DNA from: Chloroflexota bacterium
Lineage (GTDB): Bacteria; Chloroflexota; Limnocylindria; Limnocylindrales; CSP1-4
Direction of reading: 5' to 3'
Assembly (NCBI GenBank): GCA_019637815.1
Contig: JAHBUZ010000012.1
Span: 62,001 to 126,000 of the forward strand
DNA: 64,000 nucleotides
Shown: positions 35,571 to 44,264 of the stretch, one piece after another
Layout of the letters: each line of letters opens with the position of its first letter
Numbering within the stretch: position 1 is the stretch's first letter
Position numbers and translations under genes: made by a program
The notes under the pieces: model-generated
Seen by the model: the letters and a program-made list of their open reading frames with translations, nothing else
Databases searched by the model: none
What the model was told of the DNA's origin: nothing

Positions 35571-35576
35571 TACGAT
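35571..35576 (+). promoter_or_regulatory. -10 element of leaderless plsY
   Basis: TACGAT followed by 9 bases and an in-frame TTG at 35586. This decides the start of plsY. Confidence 0.6.
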
Positions 35577-35585
35577 CCGGACGCG

Positions 35586-36275
35586 TTGGACCCGCAGCTG
35601 CTCCAGGCGCTCTGCCTGATCGCCCTCGGCTATCTCATCGGCTCGCTGCCGATGGGCGTCATCGTGGCGCGCATCACGGGTGGCGTCGATCCGCGGACCG
35701 TCGGCTCGGGACGCACGGGTGGCACCAACGCGCTCCGCGCCATGGGTCCCCGACGCGCGCTCACGGTGGGTCTCCTGGACGTGGCCAAGGGGGCGCTGCC
35801 GGTGCTCATCGCGCTGTGGGCGGGCGCCGTCGCCGGTGTGGCGGCGCTCACGGGCGTCGCGGCGGTGCTCGGCGCGTGGCGCTCCGTGTGGCTCCGGTTC
35901 GGCGGTGGGCGTGGCGTGGCGACGGGTGTCGGGGGCATGCTCGCGGTGTCGGTGCCCGTGGTCCTGCTGGCGCTGCCCGTGTTCGTGGGGGTCATCTGGC
36001 GGACACGCTTCGTGTCGCTCGGCTCGCTCCTGGGGACGGGCGCAGGAGCCATCGTGAGCGTCGTGTTCGTGGTCCTCGGCTGGCTGGACGCGGGCTGGCT
36101 GCTCTACACCATCCCGGCCGTGGCCATCGTCTGGGTCGCCCACTCGGACAACATCGGGCGCCTGCTGGCAGGCACGGAGCGACGCATCGGGACCCCGCGC
36201 GAGCCGCAGGCAGAGAGCGACGGCGCGGCCCTCAGCGAGGCCGGCGGGCCACCCCCAGGAGCACCAGGCCACTGA
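35586..36275 (+). CDS. plsY: Acyl-phosphate:glycerol-3-phosphate acyltransferase
   Basis: 229 residues from TTG 35586. PlsY motifs: ALGYLIGSLPMGVIVARITGG (motif start), GSGRTGGTNALRAMG (glycerol-phosphate binding), FGGGRGVATGVGGML (acyl-phosphate loop) and a C-terminal HSDNIGRLLAGTERRIG. Five or six membrane helices. It makes lysophosphatidic acid from acyl phosphate in the inner membrane. TTG 35586 is selected because it is in frame, puts the first helix at the N-terminus as in other PlsY proteins, and has TACGAT 9 bases upstream; the ATG at 35520 would lie upstream of that promoter. The C-terminal 15 codons overlap a convergent membrane protein gene. Confidence 0.93.
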   Translation: MDPQLLQALCLIALGYLIGSLPMGVIVARITGGVDPRTVGSGRTGGTNALRAMGPRRALTVGLLDVAKGALPVLIALWAGAVAGVAALTGVAAVLGAWRSVWLRFGGGRGVATGVGGMLAVSVPVVLLALPVFVGVIWRTRFVSLGSLLGTGAGAIVSVVFVVLGWLDAGWLLYTIPAVAIVWVAHSDNIGRLLAGTERRIGTPREPQAESDGAALSEAGGPPPGAPGH

Positions 36276-36561
36276 CGGCCACGAGGCCGATGATGAGCAC
36301 GGGCGCCGAGGCGAGCAGCCGGTCGAGATCGGGCACGAGGCCACTCAGCACGTTGAACGCGAGCACGCCCAGCACGACCACCGCGAGCAGCAGCAGCACG
36401 TCCCGGTCGCGTGGCCGGCGTGGGCTGCCGCTCACCGGCGGCGTGGCGCTCCCTGCGGGCGTGGTGCTCTCCGGGGACGTGGTGCTCCCTGCGGGCCTGA
36501 TGCTCTCCGGAGGCGTGCCACTCTCCCGGGACGTGCCGGTCTCCGGAGACGTGCCGCTCAC
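36232..36561 (-). CDS. Small two-helix membrane protein with Pro/Ser/Thr-rich N-terminus
   Basis: 109 residues. GTG 36561 overlaps the stop of the NnrE gene (GTGA), which strongly suggests a real coupled gene. The first 50 residues are low complexity (ETGTSRESGTPPES and similar, from near-repeats in the DNA), then two hydrophobic helices DVLLLLAVVVLGVLAFNVL and PVLIIGLVAVSGLVLLGVA. No family recognised. It overlaps the convergent plsY 3' end by 44 bases. Confidence 0.6.
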   Translation of the reverse strand: MSGTSPETGTSRESGTPPESIRPAGSTTSPESTTPAGSATPPVSGSPRRPRDRDVLLLLAVVVLGVLAFNVLSGLVPDLDRLLASAPVLIIGLVAVSGLVLLGVARRPR

Positions 36562-37346
36562 TGCCGGTCCGCCTCCGCCGGGATGCCGATGGGCGCCACC
36601 AGCTCCCGACCCGCGAGGCGTGCCGCGAGCGCGGTCCGCAACCCGGTCCGCGGGCGATGGAACGTGATGGTCACGTTCGCGACCACCACCGGATCGGATG
36701 GCGCGCCACTGGTGGGGTCCACGGCCGTGGGGGTGTCCACGGCGAGCACCGGCACCCCGGACCTCCGTGCCCGTCGAGCGACATCCACGGCGCTCCGGAT
36801 GGGCTCCCGGAGCGCGCCGCGCACGCCGGTACCGAGCAGCGCGTCGATGACCAGCCCGGCCCGCTCGATGCCGTTGAGCAGCAGTCGCGCCTCGTGGGCG
36901 GTCGCGATGTGCAGCCGCTCCACCTCGTCCAAGCCATCGAGACGGTCCCACTGGAGCGCCGCATCCCGGGTCGTGGGTCGGTCGTCCGCGGCCACCAGCG
37001 CGACCACGCTCCGGATGCCGTGGTCGGCGAGCCAGCGCGCGGCGACGTGCCCATCCCCACCGTTGTTGCCGGGTCCCGCGAGCACCAGGACCGGGCCGGT
37101 CCGCCGATCGTCGCCCGTGCCCAGGAGCACGCGCGCGACCGCCCCCACGGCCGTGCCCGCCTCCTCCATGAGCGACTCACCGCTGACACCCAGCCGCTGC
37201 GCGCGTCGGTCGATGCCCCGCATCGCCTCGCCGGAGACGGGCGCGCGTGCCCCGAACGCGGCCCAGTGGCGCTCGAGGGTCGCCAGATCGAGGTCCGGGG
37301 CGCGCAGCAGCGGATCCTGCGTGGGCAGGGGGACGGCGTCGGTCAC
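36558..37346 (-). CDS. nnrE: NAD(P)H-hydrate epimerase
   Basis: 262 residues from GTG 37346, fixed by TACCAT 6 bases upstream. YjeF_N domain: SGEAMRGIDRRAQRLGVSGE, VLAGPGNNGGDGHVAARWLADHG, VIDALLGTGVRGALREP and AVDTPTAVDPTSG. It epimerises damaged R-NAD(P)HX to the S form for repair. The ADP/ATP-dependent dehydratase domain (NnrD), often fused at the C-terminus, is missing here and not seen elsewhere in the window. The usual PSG/IPSG ending of the Asp motif reads VDTPT, a minor deviation. Divergent from mutY with overlapping promoter region. Confidence 0.9.
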   Translation of the reverse strand: MTDAVPLPTQDPLLRAPDLDLATLERHWAAFGARAPVSGEAMRGIDRRAQRLGVSGESLMEEAGTAVGAVARVLLGTGDDRRTGPVLVLAGPGNNGGDGHVAARWLADHGIRSVVALVAADDRPTTRDAALQWDRLDGLDEVERLHIATAHEARLLLNGIERAGLVIDALLGTGVRGALREPIRSAVDVARRARRSGVPVLAVDTPTAVDPTSGAPSDPVVVANVTITFHRPRTGLRTALAARLAGRELVAPIGIPAEADRQ

Positions 37347-37352
37347 AGCGCG

Positions 37353-37358
37353 ATGGTA
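37353..37358 (-). promoter_or_regulatory. -10 element of leaderless nnrE
   Basis: TACCAT on the minus strand, 6 bases before GTG 37346. The same bases read ATGGTA on the plus strand and include the proposed ATG of the divergent mutY. Confidence 0.6.
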
Positions 37359-38309
37359 GGCGAGGCGGCACACGGACCACCGGCCGTGCTGGCGGTAGCG
37401 ATCGGGCAGGTCGACGGGGTGTTCGTGGACGCCCTCGTCGCGTGGTATCGCACGAACGGGCGCAGCCTTCGGATCCGGGAGCTGCACGACCCTTATGCCA
37501 TCTGGATCGGCGAGACCATGTCCCAGCAGACCCAGATCGCCCGGGTGGGCGAGGCGCTGCCCGCGTTCCTCGAACGGTTCCCGGACATCGAGGCCCTCGC
37601 GGCGGCAAGCAACGCGGCGGTGGTCCGTGCCTGGGGCGGTCTCGGCTACCCGCGTCGGGCGCTCGCGCTCCGGGACGCGGCACGCACCGTGGTGGATCGC
37701 TTCGGTGGTGTCCTGCCGCGGGTCGTGGACGAGCTGGTGACACTGCCGGGTGTCGGGCCGTACACGGCACGCGCGGTCGCGGCCACGGCGTATCGCGTGC
37801 CGGTGACGGCCGTGGACGTCAACGCGCGACGGGTGCTCGGCCGTGTGCTCACGGGTCGGGCCCTGCCGGCGAGCCTGTCACCCGTCGTCCAGACCGCGCT
37901 CGATGGGCTGGCGCCGGTGGACGCCGCAGCCGACTGGAACCATGGCCTGATGGACCTCGGCGCGCTCGTCTGTCGACCTTTGCCCGACTGCCCCGCGTGT
38001 CCGGTCCGCACCTGGTGTCGGGCCGGGACGCGCCTCGACCCACGCGCCATCGCGACGGACGGCGCGGTGTCCGGTGGCTCGCCGGGTCGCGGTCAGCGGC
38101 GTGCGACCCCGTTCGTCGCCACGCATCGCTACGTCCGCGGTCGGATGCTCGGCGCGCTGCGAGACCTGCCATCGGGTGCCTGGCTGACGCTCGACGCGGA
38201 GCTGCTGGGCATCGCCCGGGAGCGCGTGGAGCGCGCGGTCCGGGAGCTCGCCGACGAGGGTTTCCTGGAGCTCGATGGGGCCAGCCGGGTGCGTCTCCGC
38301 GAGACCTGA
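37353..38309 (+). CDS. mutY: A/G-specific adenine glycosylase (MutY-like, short form)
   Basis: 318 residues from ATG 37353; later GTG codons at 37386 and 37419 are possible starts. HhH-GPD fold with DPYAIWIGETMSQQTQIARV (catalytic Glu), LPGVGPYTARAVAATA (helix-hairpin-helix) and TAVDVNARRVLGR (catalytic Asp). The iron-sulfur Cys pattern CRPLPDCPACPVRTWC is C-X5-C-X2-C-X5-C rather than the common C-X6-C-X2-C-X5-C. The NUDIX-like C-terminal domain that recognises 8-oxoG is absent; instead a short winged-helix-like tail follows. It would remove adenine opposite 8-oxoguanine, perhaps with changed specificity. Confidence 0.85.
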   Translation: MVGEAAHGPPAVLAVAIGQVDGVFVDALVAWYRTNGRSLRIRELHDPYAIWIGETMSQQTQIARVGEALPAFLERFPDIEALAAASNAAVVRAWGGLGYPRRALALRDAARTVVDRFGGVLPRVVDELVTLPGVGPYTARAVAATAYRVPVTAVDVNARRVLGRVLTGRALPASLSPVVQTALDGLAPVDAAADWNHGLMDLGALVCRPLPDCPACPVRTWCRAGTRLDPRAIATDGAVSGGSPGRGQRRATPFVATHRYVRGRMLGALRDLPSGAWLTLDAELLGIARERVERAVRELADEGFLELDGASRVRLRET

Positions 38310-38425
38310 GGAGGCCGTCGCGACGCACGTGGCGTGGGTCATCGTGCGCCATGGACGCTCGAACGTTCAGGAACCTTCACCTTGCGTGAAGCGCGTTCCG
38401 CGCCGTTCTGGGGCAGACTGGTAGC

Positions 38426-41161
38426 GTGGATCGACCCACCCGGCCCGTGTCGCCCCTGCGGCGGAGTGGCGCACCCATCCCCTCCAGCGTCACCGAGCAG
38501 CGTTCACCTGCTGCCCGCATCGCCATCGACCGTGTCACTCGCCGATCACGCGAGCGGCGGCGGGGTGGCGTGCTCGGCCTCGTGCTCACCCTGTTCACAC
38601 TCGTCGTGTTCGTGTTCACGGGTGTGGCCGTCATCACGGCGGGGACCGCGGCCAGCGCCCTCCTCGCGTCCCTCGAGCAGGACCTGCCGGACGTCAAGCA
38701 GTTCGAGCAGCTGCGCTTCCCGCAGCCATCCAAGATGTACGACCGCACCGGGGAGCATCTGCTCGCCACCTTCCTGAGCGAGAAGCGCACCGTCGTGCGC
38801 TTCGACCAGATCCCCCAGCTGGTCCTGGACGCCACGACCGCCGTCGAGGATCGGACGTTCTGGCAGAACCAGGGCTTCGACCTCCAGTCCACGGTGTTCG
38901 CGACCCTCGCGGACGTGACCAAGGCCGCGGATCGCGGCGGTGCCTCGAGCATCACCCAGCAGCTGGTCCGTGCTCGCCTGCTGCCCAAGTACCTGTTCGA
39001 GCCGGGCTCGGACGTGTACCTGCGCAAGGCCAAGGAGATCATCCAGGCCGCCAAGCTCACCGCGGCGTTCCCGGGTGACGAGGGCAAGCAGCGCATCATC
39101 ACCGCCTATCTCAACCAGATCCCGTACGGTCACAACGCGTACGGCATCGCGGCCGCGTCCCAGGTGTACTTCGGCAAGTCCATGAAGGAGCTGACCCTCT
39201 CGGAGGTGGCACTCCTCGCCGGGCTGCCGCAGTCGCCGTCCGTGCTGGACCCGTACCGCTACGCGAAGACGGAGACGCGCAAGGGCAAGTCGCGCATCGT
39301 GGTGCCCACCTGCTCCTACACGCTCGATGCGAGCGGCCGGGCGGTGATCCAGGAGGGCTGCACGGAGATCGCGCCCGTCGTGCGCCGCAACTTCATCCTG
39401 CGGGCGCTCCTGGACGGCAACGCCCGCTGGACCAAGGTGACGCAGGCGCAGTACCTCGAGGCGCTCAACCAGCCCATCGTCCTCGTGGGGGACAAGGTCC
39501 TCAAGTACAAGGCGCCCCACTTCGTGTGGGCGGCCAAGAACCGGCTCGACCAGATCCTCGTGGACCAGGAGCCTGCCGAGACGGGTGGTTACAAGATCAT
39601 CACCACGCTGGACTGGGACACCCAGCGGCTTGCCGAGAAGTGGGTCATGGCCGGTGCGATCCTGCCCAACCTGGGTGCCAAGCGCTACAACGCAGCCATC
39701 CGGGAGCTCAAGATCCGGGCCGCCGACCGGCGCTGGATGAACGTGCTGCGTGGCCGCAACGTCCACAACGCCGCGCTCGTGGCGCTCGACTATCGCACCG
39801 GGGACATCCTGGGCTACGTGGGCAGCGCGGACTACTACGACCGCTACAAGCAGAAGTCCAAGAAGTTCGACCCCAAGTACGACGTGGCCGGCATCGGCTA
39901 TCGCCAGCCCGGCTCCGCCTGGAAGCCCATGGTCTACGCCACCGCCTTCGATGAGCGGAAGCTGACGCCGGGCTCCGTGCTCCTGGACATCGAGACCGCG
40001 TTCGCCTCCGGCTGGAAGCCATCGGACGCGGACGGTCTCCAGCGCGGCCCGGTGAGCACCCGATACGCGCTCCAGCAGTCGCTCAACATCCCGGCCATCC
40101 GCGCCCTCGGGCGTGTCGGACCGAAGGCCGTGGAGGACTACACCTCCAAGGCGGGCATCACCTACCTCGGCGGCAGGAAGCGCATCACGGGCGCCGGTCT
40201 CGCGGGCGCCATCGGCACCGTGGAGGTCCGTCTCGTGGACCTCACGGCGGCCTACGGCGCGTTCGGTGATGGCGGCCAGGTCACGGAGCCCCGTTACCTG
40301 CTGTCCGTGACGGACCCGAACGGCAAGGAGATGTGGAAGGCGGGTGAGCCCGCCAAGCGCAAGGTGTGGAGCCCGCAGGCCGCGTGGCTCATGGCGGACA
40401 TCCTCAAGGGGAACTCCAACCCCGGCGTCAACGAGTACTGGGGTCGCGCGTTCCAGCTGACCAACGGGCCCGGTGGACGGCGGCGGATCATGGCGCTCAA
40501 GACGGGCACCACCAACGGTGTCAAGGACGTGTCCACGTACGGGCTGCTGCCCCAGCCGGACAACAAGAACGCGCCGGCGCTCGCCCTCGGTGTCTGGATG
40601 GGCAACAGCGACCATGCCTCGCCACGCTTCGGCACCCTGGAGGTGTTCGCGACGGACTCGGCGGGCAAGATCTGGAAGTCGTTCATGCGCGACTGGTCGA
40701 ACGGCAAGCCCGTCGCGGACTTCTCTCGCCCCTCCAAGGGCCTGGTCCAGAAGTCGATCGACTCCTACTCCGGGGGCAAGCCGGTCAGGGCCACGAGAAG
40801 CACGCGACAGGAGTGGTTCATCAGCGGCACCGAGCCGGGCAGCAAGGGTGAGGTGGACGAGCCAGGGCTGCTGTACGAGCAGCGGTGCGGCGTCACGGTC
40901 GTGGACCTGAAGAACGCGGACGAGGGCATGCCCAACGGTTGGCGGCGCTACGTCCAGGGCTACATGAACCGCCGCAGCGGCAGCGGCCCGTACCCCATGG
41001 CGCCACCGAACGGCAGGTGCTACGTGCCGCCGACGCCCAAGCCGACCAAGCCGCCTGTGGAACCACCCGTCGAACCGGGCGAGCCGACGCAGAAGCCGGA
41101 GAAGACGGCCAAACCCGAGAAGACCGCCAAGCCCACGAAGGCACCGCGCGGCGACGACTGA
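38426..41161 (+). CDS. Class A penicillin-binding protein (glycosyltransferase/transpeptidase)
   Basis: 911 residues from GTG 38426 (start uncertain). One N-terminal membrane helix (GVLGLVLTLFTLVVFVFTG), then a GT51 domain with TTAVEDRTFWQNQGFD, GGASSITQQLVR and KEIIQAAKLTAAFPGDEGK, and a transpeptidase with SAWK (nucleophile Ser497), SLN and KTGTTNG (Lys692). It polymerises and crosslinks peptidoglycan outside the membrane. The C-terminus is a Pro/Lys-rich tail (EKTAKPEKTAKPTK). Insertions around residues 290-330 and 420-450 make it longer than E. coli PBP1b. Monocistronic, between mutY and an Ldh2-type gene. Confidence 0.93.
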   Translation: MDRPTRPVSPLRRSGAPIPSSVTEQRSPAARIAIDRVTRRSRERRRGGVLGLVLTLFTLVVFVFTGVAVITAGTAASALLASLEQDLPDVKQFEQLRFPQPSKMYDRTGEHLLATFLSEKRTVVRFDQIPQLVLDATTAVEDRTFWQNQGFDLQSTVFATLADVTKAADRGGASSITQQLVRARLLPKYLFEPGSDVYLRKAKEIIQAAKLTAAFPGDEGKQRIITAYLNQIPYGHNAYGIAAASQVYFGKSMKELTLSEVALLAGLPQSPSVLDPYRYAKTETRKGKSRIVVPTCSYTLDASGRAVIQEGCTEIAPVVRRNFILRALLDGNARWTKVTQAQYLEALNQPIVLVGDKVLKYKAPHFVWAAKNRLDQILVDQEPAETGGYKIITTLDWDTQRLAEKWVMAGAILPNLGAKRYNAAIRELKIRAADRRWMNVLRGRNVHNAALVALDYRTGDILGYVGSADYYDRYKQKSKKFDPKYDVAGIGYRQPGSAWKPMVYATAFDERKLTPGSVLLDIETAFASGWKPSDADGLQRGPVSTRYALQQSLNIPAIRALGRVGPKAVEDYTSKAGITYLGGRKRITGAGLAGAIGTVEVRLVDLTAAYGAFGDGGQVTEPRYLLSVTDPNGKEMWKAGEPAKRKVWSPQAAWLMADILKGNSNPGVNEYWGRAFQLTNGPGGRRRIMALKTGTTNGVKDVSTYGLLPQPDNKNAPALALGVWMGNSDHASPRFGTLEVFATDSAGKIWKSFMRDWSNGKPVADFSRPSKGLVQKSIDSYSGGKPVRATRSTRQEWFISGTEPGSKGEVDEPGLLYEQRCGVTVVDLKNADEGMPNGWRRYVQGYMNRRSGSGPYPMAPPNGRCYVPPTPKPTKPPVEPPVEPGEPTQKPEKTAKPEKTAKPTKAPRGDD

Positions 41162-41294
41162 CCGGCTGACGACGAGCCATCCGGGTCCCGGGCGCGGCGC
41201 CGATCGCGGCTCGTTGCGAGCGATTCCGGCCCGGTGACGATGCGACGGCGTTCGCGGACGCGACCCGGGACTGTGGGCCGACCCGTCGGTGCGG

Positions 41295-41300
41295 TAGCCT
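41295..41300 (+). promoter_or_regulatory. -10 element of leaderless Ldh2-lhgO operon
   Basis: TAGCCT followed by 7 bases and ATG 41308 without Shine-Dalgarno. Confidence 0.6.
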
Positions 41301-41307
41301 TGCGACC

Positions 41308-42423
41308 ATGCCCGTCTACGAGGACCCCATCGACGCACGTTTCCTGGACCCTGTCTCGCTGCGTGGCTGGACGGCCGCCGTGGTGCGGCGCATGGGTACG
41401 CCCGATGACATCGCGGCCGATGTCGCGGAGGTCCTCCTGGCGTCCGATCGACGGTCCATCGCATCCCACGGCACGGCGCGACTGACCCAGTACGTGGCGC
41501 TCGTGGAAGCGGGCGTCATGGACCCGGTCGCGCGACCGGTCGTGGAGCGGGAGCGACCCGCGCTCGTGCTCATGGATGCGCAGAACGGCTGGGGCCACCA
41601 TGCCTGCCGCGTCGCGGTGGACCTCGCCATCGAGCGGGCGAGGACCTTCGGGACCGCGACGGTCGTCGTGCGCCGCTCGAACCACTACGGCATCGCGGGC
41701 TGGTACGCGCTTCGCGCTGCAAGCCAGGGCCTCATCGGCGTCAGCCTCACCAACTCGTCGCCGCTGGTCGCGCCGACCCGCTCGCGTCGGCCGCTGCTGG
41801 GCACGAACCCCATCGCGGTCGCCGCGCCGGCGGGTCGATTCGGCCTGTACTGCCTGGACATGGCGACGAGCACCGTGCCGCGTGGACGCATCGAGGTCGC
41901 GGCACGTCGCGGCTGGTCGCTGCCGGTCGGCTGGGCACTCGACGCGGATGGCAGCCCGGCCACCACGCCGGACGCCGCGCTCGCCGGATCGCTCCATCCC
42001 CTCGGTGGCGAGGAGGAGACCGGTGGCTACAAGGGCTATGGCCTGGCGCTCGTCGTGGAGCTGCTGACGGGCATCCTGGGCGGCGCCGCCTTCGGGCCGA
42101 ACGTGGTCTCGCTGTTCTCGACCCACGAGGGTCCGGCGGACCTGGGTGAGACGTTCCTGGTCATCGACCCGACCGCGATCGACGCACCCGGTGCCTTCGA
42201 GGCACGCCTGGAGACGCTGCTCCAGCAGCTCGTCGAGTCGCCGACCGCCCCTGGAGCGCCGGGCCCGGTGCTCGTCCATGGCGCGCCGGAAGCGGCCGCG
42301 GAGGCACGCGCCGACGAGCGCGGCATCGCGGTGGATGGCGAGCACTACGCGTCCCTCGTGGCGCTCGGCGATCGGCTGGGCGTGCCGCTCCCCTCGGACC
42401 TGGTCCGGAGCCAGGCGGCATGA
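41308..42423 (+). CDS. Ldh2/malate-lactate dehydrogenase-family oxidoreductase
   Basis: 371 residues. Family signatures: LLASDRRSIASHGTARL (catalytic His), VVVRRSNHYGIAGWYA (second His), VSLTNSSPLVAPTRSRRPLLGTNPIA, LDMATSTVPRGRIEVAA and GGYKGYGLALVVELLTGILGGAAFG. These NAD(P)-dependent enzymes reduce or oxidise 2-hydroxyacids such as malate, sulfolactate, ureidoglycolate or 2,3-diketogulonate. Coupled by ATGA to L-2-hydroxyglutarate oxidase, so its substrate is probably a 2-hydroxydicarboxylate in the same scheme. Leaderless promoter. Confidence 0.9.
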   Translation: MPVYEDPIDARFLDPVSLRGWTAAVVRRMGTPDDIAADVAEVLLASDRRSIASHGTARLTQYVALVEAGVMDPVARPVVERERPALVLMDAQNGWGHHACRVAVDLAIERARTFGTATVVVRRSNHYGIAGWYALRAASQGLIGVSLTNSSPLVAPTRSRRPLLGTNPIAVAAPAGRFGLYCLDMATSTVPRGRIEVAARRGWSLPVGWALDADGSPATTPDAALAGSLHPLGGEEETGGYKGYGLALVVELLTGILGGAAFGPNVVSLFSTHEGPADLGETFLVIDPTAIDAPGAFEARLETLLQQLVESPTAPGAPGPVLVHGAPEAAAEARADERGIAVDGEHYASLVALGDRLGVPLPSDLVRSQAA

Positions 42424-43808
42424 CGAGCGAGACGACCTCCGTCGAGACCGGCGCCACGGCAGCGGCGGATGTGAGCCCTCCGGCGGCGCCGGGCGGCGAC
42501 CCGGCAGCGGGTAGCGCCGACTCCGCGGCGCCGAGCGGAAGCCCGGCAGCGCCGAGCGCCGGCCGGGCCGCGGACGCCGGCCCGGCCACGGGTGCCGCCG
42601 AGCGCACCGACATCGTCATCGTGGGTGGCGGCATCCTGGGCCTCGCCACGGCGCTCCGCCTCCTGGAGGCACGACCCGACCTGCGACTGCTCATCCTCGA
42701 GAAGGAGGCGACCCTCGCGTCGCACCAGACCGGCCACAACAGCGGCGTCGTCCACGCCGGTCTGTACTACCAGCCAGGGTCGCTCAAGGCACGCCTGTGC
42801 CGGGAGGGCAAGGAGGCGCTCGAGCGGTTCTGCGAGACGCACTCGATCCCGGTCGAGCGCACCGGCAAGCTCGTCGTGGCGCTCGACGAGTCCGAGCTGG
42901 AGCGGTTCGCGGCGCTCCGGGAGCGCGCGACGGCGAACGGCGTGGACGGCCTCGAGGAGGTCGGCCCGGAGCGCATCCGGGAGATCGAGCCACATGCGGC
43001 AGGGATCCGTGCGCTGTGGAGCCCGGGTACGGGCATCGTCGACTTCCGACGGGTCGCGGCCGCCTACGCGGACGAGGTGCGGGCACGCGGTGGCGTCATC
43101 GAGACGTCGCGGGAGGTGACGTCGATCACGCGCCTGGGCGACGAGATGCGTGTCGGCACGACCCTCGGTGACGTGGTCGCGCGACGGGTGATCGCGTGCG
43201 CCGGCCTGTGGGCCGACCGCGTCGCGGCGATGACCGGCGAGGACACCGCGGATGCGCCGCGCATCGTGCCCTTCCGGGGCGACTACTACACGCTCACCGC
43301 GGACGCGCGACCCCTGGTGCGCGGCCTCATCTATCCCGTGCCGGACCCGCGGTTCCCGTTCCTGGGCATCCACCTCACGAAGCGCATCGACGGCAACGTG
43401 CTGGCCGGGCCGAACGCGGTGCTCGCCTTCAAGCGCGAGGGCTATCGCCGGACCGATGTCTCGGTGCGCGACCTCGCGGGGGCGCTCGCCTACCCCGGGT
43501 TCCTGCGGCTCGCCACGAAGTACTGGCGCACCGGCCTCGCCGAGCAGTGGCGTGACTGGTCGAAGCGCGCGTTCGTGGCGGAGGTGCAGCGATACGTGCC
43601 GGGACTCCGGTCGGAGCAGCTCGTGTTCGGGCCGAGCGGTGTGCGTGCGCAGGCGCTCGGCAGGGACGGCGCGATGGTCGATGACTTCCTGCTCGGCGGA
43701 TCGGATCGGGTGCTCCACGTGCGCAACGCGCCGTCGCCCGCCGCGACATCGTCGCTCGCGGTGGGTCGCGTGCTCGCCGAGGAGGCGCTCGGCCGCTTCG
43801 GGCTGTAG
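42420..43808 (+). CDS. lhgO: L-2-hydroxyglutarate oxidase
   Basis: 462 residues; ATG overlaps the previous stop. The first 60 residues are an Ala/Pro/Gly-rich low-complexity tail. FAD-binding starts at DIVIVGGGILGLATALRLLE, followed by LEKEATLASHQTGHNSGVVH, AGLYYQPGSLKARLC, GKLVVALDE, RIVPFRGDYYTL and VYPVPDPRFPFLGIHLTKRI-like sequence typical of LhgO. It oxidises L-2-hydroxyglutarate to 2-oxoglutarate, feeding electrons to the quinone pool or oxygen. The partner Ldh2-type enzyme may generate or use the related hydroxyacid. Confidence 0.93.
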   Translation: MTSETTSVETGATAAADVSPPAAPGGDPAAGSADSAAPSGSPAAPSAGRAADAGPATGAAERTDIVIVGGGILGLATALRLLEARPDLRLLILEKEATLASHQTGHNSGVVHAGLYYQPGSLKARLCREGKEALERFCETHSIPVERTGKLVVALDESELERFAALRERATANGVDGLEEVGPERIREIEPHAAGIRALWSPGTGIVDFRRVAAAYADEVRARGGVIETSREVTSITRLGDEMRVGTTLGDVVARRVIACAGLWADRVAAMTGEDTADAPRIVPFRGDYYTLTADARPLVRGLIYPVPDPRFPFLGIHLTKRIDGNVLAGPNAVLAFKREGYRRTDVSVRDLAGALAYPGFLRLATKYWRTGLAEQWRDWSKRAFVAEVQRYVPGLRSEQLVFGPSGVRAQALGRDGAMVDDFLLGGSDRVLHVRNAPSPAATSSLAVGRVLAEEALGRFGL

Positions 43809-43896
43809 CGAGCGGCCGGCTCGCCGCGGAGATGCAGGTGAGCCAGGTGGCCGAGACACTGGATCCCTCACGCCTTGGGCGCTCGTGGTGGCTGAT

Positions 43897-43915
43897 GTGC
43901 TACATTCGGTAGCAC
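43897..43915. promoter_or_regulatory. Toxin-antitoxin operator overlapping -10
   Basis: GTGCTAC-ATTCG-GTAGCAC, a perfect inverted repeat with 7-bp arms, ends one base before ATG 43917. The -10 candidate TACATT (43901-43906) lies inside. A repressor bound here would block the promoter, as expected of antitoxin autoregulation. Confidence 0.7.
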
Positions 43916-43916
43916 T

Positions 43917-44195
43917 ATGAGCGAGACCGTCGGCATCCGCGAGCTCCGACAGCACCTCAGTCGATACACCGCCCGGACCATCAAGGGCGAGAGCTTCGAC
44001 GTGACCGACCGCGGCCAGCCGGTCGGTCGCCTCGTGCCCCCCGCATCGGGTACGGCGTGGCTGGATGACCTGATCGCCGCGGGTCGCATCGCGCCCGCAC
44101 ACACGCGGTCGACGGCATTCCCTCGGCCCACGGGTGTCGGCATGGGCTCGATCTCGGATGCGCTGTCGGAGGATCGATCGGAACGGCTCGCGTAG
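43917..44195 (+). CDS. Phd/YefM-like antitoxin
   Basis: 92 residues. The N-terminus SETVGIRELRQHLSRYTARTIKGESFDVTDRGQPVGRLVP matches the Phd/YefM DNA-binding fold, which usually begins with such a strand-helix pair and the RG.PVARL pattern. The C-terminal 35 residues (PTGVGMGSISDALSEDRSERLA) should be disordered until bound to the toxin. It would repress the operon through the palindrome overlapping its promoter and neutralise the PIN toxin encoded next. Confidence 0.88.
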   Translation: MSETVGIRELRQHLSRYTARTIKGESFDVTDRGQPVGRLVPPASGTAWLDDLIAAGRIAPAHTRSTAFPRPTGVGMGSISDALSEDRSERLA

Positions 44196-44264
44196 ATGTT
44201 CGGCTCTCGACCGGTCCGCCGCAGCCGGACAGCGGCATCGTTCGGACCTCGCCGCCCTGCTGAC

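Noticed and set aside
38346..38375. Second LexA box before the penicillin-binding protein gene
   Set aside because: GAACGTTC occurs there but lacks the 4-base spacer of the GAAC-N4-GTTC box.
38546..41464. 972-codon open frame antisense to the penicillin-binding protein
   Set aside because: No motifs; the plus strand encodes a clear class A PBP.
44196..44264. N-terminal extension of the PIN toxin
   Set aside because: The 23 residues are basic and unlike PIN N-termini, which normally begin a few residues before the first catalytic Asp; kept only as an alternative start.
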